Positions 28,487 through 33,380 of a DNA stretch of 33,380 nt are shown in pieces. This stretch comes from Candidatus Methanoculleus thermohydrogenotrophicum (GTDB lineage Archaea > Halobacteriota > Methanomicrobia > Methanomicrobiales > Methanoculleaceae), in the NCBI GenBank assembly GCA_001512375.1, contig LFRN01000211.1, forward strand, positions 1 through 33,380, in the 5' to 3' direction. Position numbers and translations under genes: made by a program. Under the pieces are notes generated by a model that was not told where the DNA came from, did not search any database, and was given only the letters and a program-made list of their open reading frames with translations. Within the stretch, counting starts at the first letter, position 1; the number at the start of each line of letters is the position of its first letter.

Positions 28487-29488
28487 ATGAAAGAAAATAT
28501 ACGCCGGCCGCTCCTGTTCCTGATCACCGTCGGTACGGGTACTCTGATCATCATCTTCGATGCCCCGATCGAGGTCATCGTCGCAGGCACCGTGCTCGTG
28601 GGGTTTTGCACGCTTATCATCACCGGGGCGGTGAAGATTGCTGACTTAAAACCCTCAAATCTGCGCGCCGCGCTCCGGGAGCGGCCGAAGGGGAATGAGA
28701 AGGGAGAATCAGATACGGTAGCGCCGAAATCCTCTCTTACCAGCATGTTCGGAACTCTCACGGCATCGGTCAGGGAAGCGATCACGCACGTCCGTGCCCC
28801 TGAAAGCGAGAAGAAGAGAACGATCGAGGAGATCGATGCCATGCTCGACCAGGCGATCGACGGCTCGGCCCCTCCGAAGACCGCCGGAGGCGCTGTCGAC
28901 CCCCTCGCTGCACTCGCAGACCTCGACCTCAACTCCCTGGAAGACCTCGACCTCGATGAGGCAACCAGACCAGGGGCAGCGTTCGGATCAGACCAGTTTT
29001 CTTCCCTCTCCGGGGCAGAGGCAGACGTCGTATCAGAGATCCTCAGGGCGCATCAGAGCGAGACCGACGATCCCGGCATCGGCTTCGCCGAGGGCTCCGG
29101 AGCCACCGCAGGCCTCTCAGGACTGCCTGACCTGAGTGCGCTGAGCGCAGAACTCTCCGAACTCGACGACCTGGATCTCGACGAGATCGAGATCGAGATC
29201 GAGGGCGAGGATGTTGATGATGAAGAGATGGATGTGGATGAGCCTGCCCGGGCGCAAGAGGCCCCAGATGAGCCGATCGATCATCCAGAAGAAGACTTCG
29301 ATATAGTCTCCTTCGCATCCGGCGGCATGGTCGATGACGACCTGATTGTCGCGCTCAAATCAGACGTAAAGAAGAAGAGAAAGAAGTATGTGGAGGATAT
29401 CAGCCTGCTCCGCGAGCTCCAGGGAGAGAAATACGATGCAAGAGAACTTGCTGCAGAGCTCGAGGAGATTCTTGCAATGCTAAAATAA
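28487..29488 (+). CDS. Uncharacterised membrane-anchored acidic protein in archaellum operon
   Basis: Two N-terminal hydrophobic segments (LLFLITVGTGTLIIIF, VIVAGTVLVGFCTLIITGAV), long Asp/Glu/Leu-rich region, C-terminal helix KSDVKKKRKKYVEDISLLRELQGEKYDARELAAELEEILAMLK. Confidence 0.9.
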   Translation: MKENIRRPLLFLITVGTGTLIIIFDAPIEVIVAGTVLVGFCTLIITGAVKIADLKPSNLRAALRERPKGNEKGESDTVAPKSSLTSMFGTLTASVREAITHVRAPESEKKRTIEEIDAMLDQAIDGSAPPKTAGGAVDPLAALADLDLNSLEDLDLDEATRPGAAFGSDQFSSLSGAEADVVSEILRAHQSETDDPGIGFAEGSGATAGLSGLPDLSALSAELSELDDLDLDEIEIEIEGEDVDDEEMDVDEPARAQEAPDEPIDHPEEDFDIVSFASGGMVDDDLIVALKSDVKKKRKKYVEDISLLRELQGEKYDARELAAELEEILAMLK

Positions 29489-29517
29489 AGGTACTCTCGG
29501 TGCTACAGGAGATATAA

Positions 29518-30339
29518 ATGACGATGATGAAATCCGTTCCAGTGAAGGTCGAGCATGATGGCAGGTGGGTCTCGACGACGATGGGCATCGGTAAGGACCG
29601 TATCCGTATCGGTGCTCCTCTTGACCGCGAGATCCTCTATAAATCCATGGTCGATCTTGAGGAGAGGAAGAACCAGGTGACGATCACAACCGGTTCAGAT
29701 GAGGCAGTGGAGACCTTCCGCATCGCCTCGGTGGAGAAGGTCCTCTCGGTCTTAAAGAAGTTCATCATCACTCAGTGCAGCGCCTACCGGCTGAATGCCT
29801 TCTTCATGTCACCCGCGATCCGCGGGGGGGTGCTCGTCAAGGACGCCCGATGGGAGAAAGGTGCGATCGCTGTCATGAAGACCGGCATCTGGTTCGTCAG
29901 CCAGGAGAACCAGGTCTGCATATCCCTGGGAGACGTCGCAGGCATCGAGTTCACACGCCGGGAGATCCAGGGGAAGGATCTCGATGTCGTGAAGATTGAT
30001 CACCTCATCGAGAACGAGGTCGTGACAAGTTTTGTCCTCTGCCCAAAGACAACACTCCAGGTCCTCTATAACTTCCTCAAAGAGGCAACACAGAACTCAG
30101 CATATGAAGGAGAGCTCGATCCGCTGACCGGGCAGGTGGCCATGCTGGTCTACAGCGGGATGGACTCAAGTAACATCGAGAACATGCTCCAGCTCTCGCA
30201 CAAAGATCTCGACGCCATCTATGAATACCTCATCAACGCAGGGTTTGCCGAGGTTCTCTATGTCAGGAGAGAGATACAACTGACCGCTAAAGGCGTCCGG
30301 TATATCTCCGATTCAATGAAATCTCCAACCAGCGAGTGA
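29518..30339 (+). CDS. cheF: Chemotaxis-archaellum adaptor CheF (DUF439)
   Basis: N-terminal KVEHDGRWVSTTMGIGKDRIRI...; C-terminal winged-helix-like; position between arlJ block and cheY. Confidence 0.85.
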   Translation: MTMMKSVPVKVEHDGRWVSTTMGIGKDRIRIGAPLDREILYKSMVDLEERKNQVTITTGSDEAVETFRIASVEKVLSVLKKFIITQCSAYRLNAFFMSPAIRGGVLVKDARWEKGAIAVMKTGIWFVSQENQVCISLGDVAGIEFTRREIQGKDLDVVKIDHLIENEVVTSFVLCPKTTLQVLYNFLKEATQNSAYEGELDPLTGQVAMLVYSGMDSSNIENMLQLSHKDLDAIYEYLINAGFAEVLYVRREIQLTAKGVRYISDSMKSPTSE

Positions 30340-30351
30340 TCGTATCTCCCC

Positions 30352-30380
30352 AGAATACGAAAACCTATATACTGTATTCT
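30352..30380. promoter_or_regulatory. Inverted repeat bracketing the cheY TATA-like box
   Basis: AGAATAC (30352-30358) and GTATTCT (30374-30380) flank CTATATA (30365-30371). Confidence 0.5.
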
Positions 30381-30405
30381 CCAATTAAACATTGAGTGGT
30401 GTCCG

Positions 30406-30768
30406 ATGGGGAGAATCCTGATCGTCGATGATACAATGTTTATGAGAACGCTGCTGAAGAACATCCTCTTCTCTGGCGGACACGATATCGTCGGCGAGGC
30501 GGCGGATGGGGCAGAGGCACTCGCCAAGTACCAGGTACTCAAACCCGACCTCGTCACGATGGATATTGTTATGCCGAAAGTAAACGGGATCGAGGCGCTT
30601 AAGGCCATCAAGGCCGCAGACCCGGCAGCAAAGGTCATCATGTGCACAGCGGTTGGTCAGGAGCAGATGGTCAAACTTGCCATCAAGAGTGGTGCGAAGG
30701 GCTACATCGTCAAACCGTTCCAGGCTCCAAAGGTTCTCGAAGAAGTCAAGAACGTCCTCAGTGCATAA
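30406..30768 (+). CDS. cheY: Response regulator CheY
   Basis: ILIVDDTMFMRTLLKNIL, PDLVTMDIVMPKVNGIEAL, CTAVGQEQMV, KGYIVKPF; 120 aa single receiver domain. Confidence 0.96.
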   Translation: MGRILIVDDTMFMRTLLKNILFSGGHDIVGEAADGAEALAKYQVLKPDLVTMDIVMPKVNGIEALKAIKAADPAAKVIMCTAVGQEQMVKLAIKSGAKGYIVKPFQAPKVLEEVKNVLSA

Positions 30769-30770
30769 CC

Positions 30771-31805
30771 ATGATACGGGTTCTGATCGTCGATGACTCG
30801 CTCTTTATCCGGACGATTCTGCGGGACATGCTCAAGGGCAGCCCTGACATCGAGATCGTCGGGACGGCAGTCAACGGCATCGATGCTCTTGAGAAGATAT
30901 CAGAGCTGAACCCCGACGTCGTCACTCTCGATATCGAGATGCCCCGGATGAACGGCCTCGAGGTTCTTGAAGCACTCCAGGGGATGAAAACAAGACCGAA
31001 GGTGGTTGTTTTAAGCACACTGACGTCCCGGCAGGCCGATATGACGCACCGGGCGCTCCGTCTCGGGGCTGACGACTTCATGCTCAAACCAAGGGACGTC
31101 CCGAACGTCAGAGGCATCGAGAGAGAGCTCATCCAGAAGATCAAAAATCTCGTCTCACTTCCGAGGGTCGTAAAAACCCCCGGGATCCGACAGAACAACG
31201 CCGATGCGGTGGTGCTGGTAGGTTCGTCTGCCGGAGGGCCGCCGATGCTTGATACCCTCCTCTCCGCGCTCCCGTCCAATCTGCCTGCAGCGGTCGTCGT
31301 CACCCAGCATATGCCCGAGGGGTTCACCGCATCGCTCGCCGAACGCCTGAACCGCATCTCGGCCCTACCGGTGAAAGAGACCACGAGCGGCGATATCCTG
31401 AAGGCGGGGACGGTCCTGGTCTCGAGGGCCGGATACCACACCGTGATATCCGGGGTCTACGCACCTGGCGGGAGGAACCACGGGCGGGTCATCCACTCAA
31501 CCGCCCCTCCCCTGCATGCGGTCAGGCCGGCTGTCGACAAAACGTTTGCCTCCGCAGCGAAAGTCTTTGGCCCTCGCACGGTATCCGTGATCCTCTCAGG
31601 GATGGGGAGCGACGGCGGTGAGGGGACTCTCGCGGTGAAGACTGCAGGCGGCACCACGATGGTATGCGCTGAAGAGGACTGCCTCGTCTACGGGATGGCA
31701 CGATCCGCCCTTGCCCGGAACTGCGTCGATAAGGTGGTTCCGCTCAAAGATCTTGCGCGGGAGATCGTAAGAGCGGTCAACAGGCTCGAGGTCGATCATG
31801 GTTGA
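30771..31805 (+). CDS. cheB: Protein-glutamate methylesterase CheB
   Basis: Receiver domain plus VVLVGSSAGGPPMLDTLLSALP, VTQHMPEGFTASLAERLN, ILSGMGSDGGEGTLAVKTAGG. True start is ATG 30771, not 30642. Confidence 0.96.
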   Translation: MIRVLIVDDSLFIRTILRDMLKGSPDIEIVGTAVNGIDALEKISELNPDVVTLDIEMPRMNGLEVLEALQGMKTRPKVVVLSTLTSRQADMTHRALRLGADDFMLKPRDVPNVRGIERELIQKIKNLVSLPRVVKTPGIRQNNADAVVLVGSSAGGPPMLDTLLSALPSNLPAAVVVTQHMPEGFTASLAERLNRISALPVKETTSGDILKAGTVLVSRAGYHTVISGVYAPGGRNHGRVIHSTAPPLHAVRPAVDKTFASAAKVFGPRTVSVILSGMGSDGGEGTLAVKTAGGTTMVCAEEDCLVYGMARSALARNCVDKVVPLKDLAREIVRAVNRLEVDHG

Positions 31806-33380
31806 TGAAGAGATATACCGGAAACTCTTTGTTGAGGAGTCGCGGGAGAACCACGAGAACATCGTAAACAACCTTCTCATCCTTGAGAGCGGGGAAGACC
31901 AGCAGGCAGCCATCGATGAGATCTTCCGATCCGCTCATACGCTCAAGGGGATGTCGGCATCGATGGGCTTTGACGCGATGGAGCATCTCTGTCACTCGAT
32001 GGAAGACGTCTTCTCACTCATCCGTAGCGGCCGGCAGGAGGTAACGGTACCCCTCATCGACCTCCTGCTCACCTGTACCGACGCGATCGAGGCGATGCTG
32101 GATGAGATCGAAGCGGGCGGGGCCCCCTCAGGTGAGGCGTCCGGGACTCTGGTGCAGGAACTCCGGGCGTTCACCGAAGAAACCACCGATGATGAACAGG
32201 AGGCAGCCCATGAGACAGGGCCAGCAGAAGAGACTGGTGGGCCCGTCTATACGTTATCTGTCACCATCGACCCCTCCTGTGCCATGAGAGACGTCCGGGC
32301 CGTGTTGCTCCTGCAGAACCTTGAAGAGATCGGGACGATCCTCGCAACAACACCCCCGCGGAACCTCATCGAGGACGGAAAGTTCGATGGCCCGTTTGAG
32401 ATCCTGATCGAGAGTGAGGCAGGGGAGGATGCGCTCCGGACTATTGCCTCCGGGACGGAGATATCCCTTCTTGAACTCTCCCTGGTACAGGAGGTTCCGG
32501 AAAAGAGCACTCAGCCCGATCCGCCGGTACATAAGCCGATCAGGGCTGGAAAGATCCGGGAGATCAGGAACATCCGTGTCGATATCCAGCAGCTTGACCA
32601 GATGATGAACCTTGTCGAGGACCTGGTAATCAACCGCGGGCGGCTCGAACAGATAGCAAGGAAGCACGGCATCAAGGAGTTTGACGAAGCGTTGAGCATG
32701 ATCGGCCGATCGGTTTCAGACCTTCAGAATCTCATGATGGGGATCCGGATGATGCCGCTCGATCGCATCTTCAACCGCTTCCCGCGGGTTGTACGAGACG
32801 TCGCAACCCACGACGGGAAGGAGGTCGAGTTTACCATCGAGGGTGGCGAGACCGAGCTCGACAGGGGTATGATGGATGGACTCTCTGACCCGCTCCTCCA
32901 TATCATCAGAAACGCTGTAAACCACGGGATCGAGCTCCCTGAGATCCGCGAGGCCAGCGGAAAGCCACGGACGGGTTCGCTCCGGCTGACTGCGCGGAGG
33001 GATAAGGATAACGTCATCATCGAGATCGAGGATGATGGTGCCGGTATCGACCACGAGAAACTCAGGGAAAAGGCGGTTGATAGGGGCTTCATGACGCCCG
33101 AAGCGGCAGCTGCCGCAACAAAAGAAGACCTCATCAACCTGCTCTTCGAACCCGGGTTCAGCACGGCTGACGCGATCACCGACATCAGCGGCAGGGGTGT
33201 CGGTCTCGATGTCGTCAAGAAGACCATCGAGTCGCTCAAGGGAACCATCAGCGTCAAATCCGAGGTTGGCAGAGGGACGCGATTTGAGCTGATGCTGCCG
33301 CCGACGATGGCGATCATTGATGTCATGATGGTTCAGATCAATGGGAGGCGGTGCGCTATCCCCATCAGCAACGTCGTCGA
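31798..33380 (+). CDS. cheA: Chemotaxis histidine kinase CheA (3' truncated by window edge)
   Basis: P1 SAHTLKGMSASMGF; P3 LVEDLVINRGRL; P4 HIIRNAVNHGIE, DDGAGID, FEPGFSTADAITDISGRGVGLDVVK; enters the CheW-like P5 domain. Absent from the ORF track because it runs off the end. Confidence 0.96.
   Translation, partial: MVDEEIYRKLFVEESRENHENIVNNLLILESGEDQQAAIDEIFRSAHTLKGMSASMGFDAMEHLCHSMEDVFSLIRSGRQEVTVPLIDLLLTCTDAIEAMLDEIEAGGAPSGEASGTLVQELRAFTEETTDDEQEAAHETGPAEETGGPVYTLSVTIDPSCAMRDVRAVLLLQNLEEIGTILATTPPRNLIEDGKFDGPFEILIESEAGEDALRTIASGTEISLLELSLVQEVPEKSTQPDPPVHKPIRAGKIREIRNIRVDIQQLDQMMNLVEDLVINRGRLEQIARKHGIKEFDEALSMIGRSVSDLQNLMMGIRMMPLDRIFNRFPRVVRDVATHDGKEVEFTIEGGETELDRGMMDGLSDPLLHIIRNAVNHGIELPEIREASGKPRTGSLRLTARRDKDNVIIEIEDDGAGIDHEKLREKAVDRGFMTPEAAAAATKEDLINLLFEPGFSTADAITDISGRGVGLDVVKKTIESLKGTISVKSEVGRGTRFELMLPPTMAIIDVMMVQINGRRCAIPISNVV

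Noticed and set aside
1-33380. CRISPR array, rRNA, tRNA, toxin-antitoxin or defence operon
   Set aside because: No regularly spaced repeats, no recognisable tRNA/rRNA sequence and no defence gene set were seen by eye; a tRNAscan/CRISPR/PADLOC run would be the decisive check.

Overview
The window looks like a GC-rich euryarchaeal chromosome segment, most consistent with a methanogen of the Methanomicrobiales (Methanoculleus-like); this is inferred from gene content and protein style, with no search run. From left to right it holds: shikimate genes (aroE 3' end, aroC, convergent aroD); proC; a two-domain U32 peptidase-family protein; a DUF5804-like ORF; the proteasome-activating nucleotidase PAN; a DUF126/AcnX small subunit; a type IV pilin-like gene behind an AT-rich, inverted-repeat-rich promoter; a DUF2284 protein; an HTH protein with a TiaS-like GxDDTD motif; homoserine dehydrogenase with a separate ACT-domain gene; DUF169; NAD kinase; an IMPase/FBPase; a truncated IS200/IS605 TnpB with a retained right-end hairpin; aIF5A plus agmatinase; a frameshifted GxxExxY (PD-(D/E)XK-like) gene among dispersed CACGCGAAG-type repeats; a TP-rich membrane-anchored protein; two archaellins; a decayed ~1 kb segment; and a contiguous archaellum/chemotaxis cluster (arlD-like, arlG, arlF, arlH, arlI, arlJ, an uncharacterised acidic membrane protein, cheF, cheY, cheB, and cheA running off the end). 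The points most worth follow-up are (i) the CACGCGAAG palindromic repeat family and its association with the GxxExxY pseudogene, (ii) the uncharacterised protein between arlJ and cheF, (iii) the HTH/TiaS-like fusion, (iv) the TnpB remnant with an apparently intact right-end RNA/hairpin, and (v) symmetrical operator-like sequences upstream of the pilin, archaellin and cheY genes. No CRISPR array, rRNA or tRNA was recognised.
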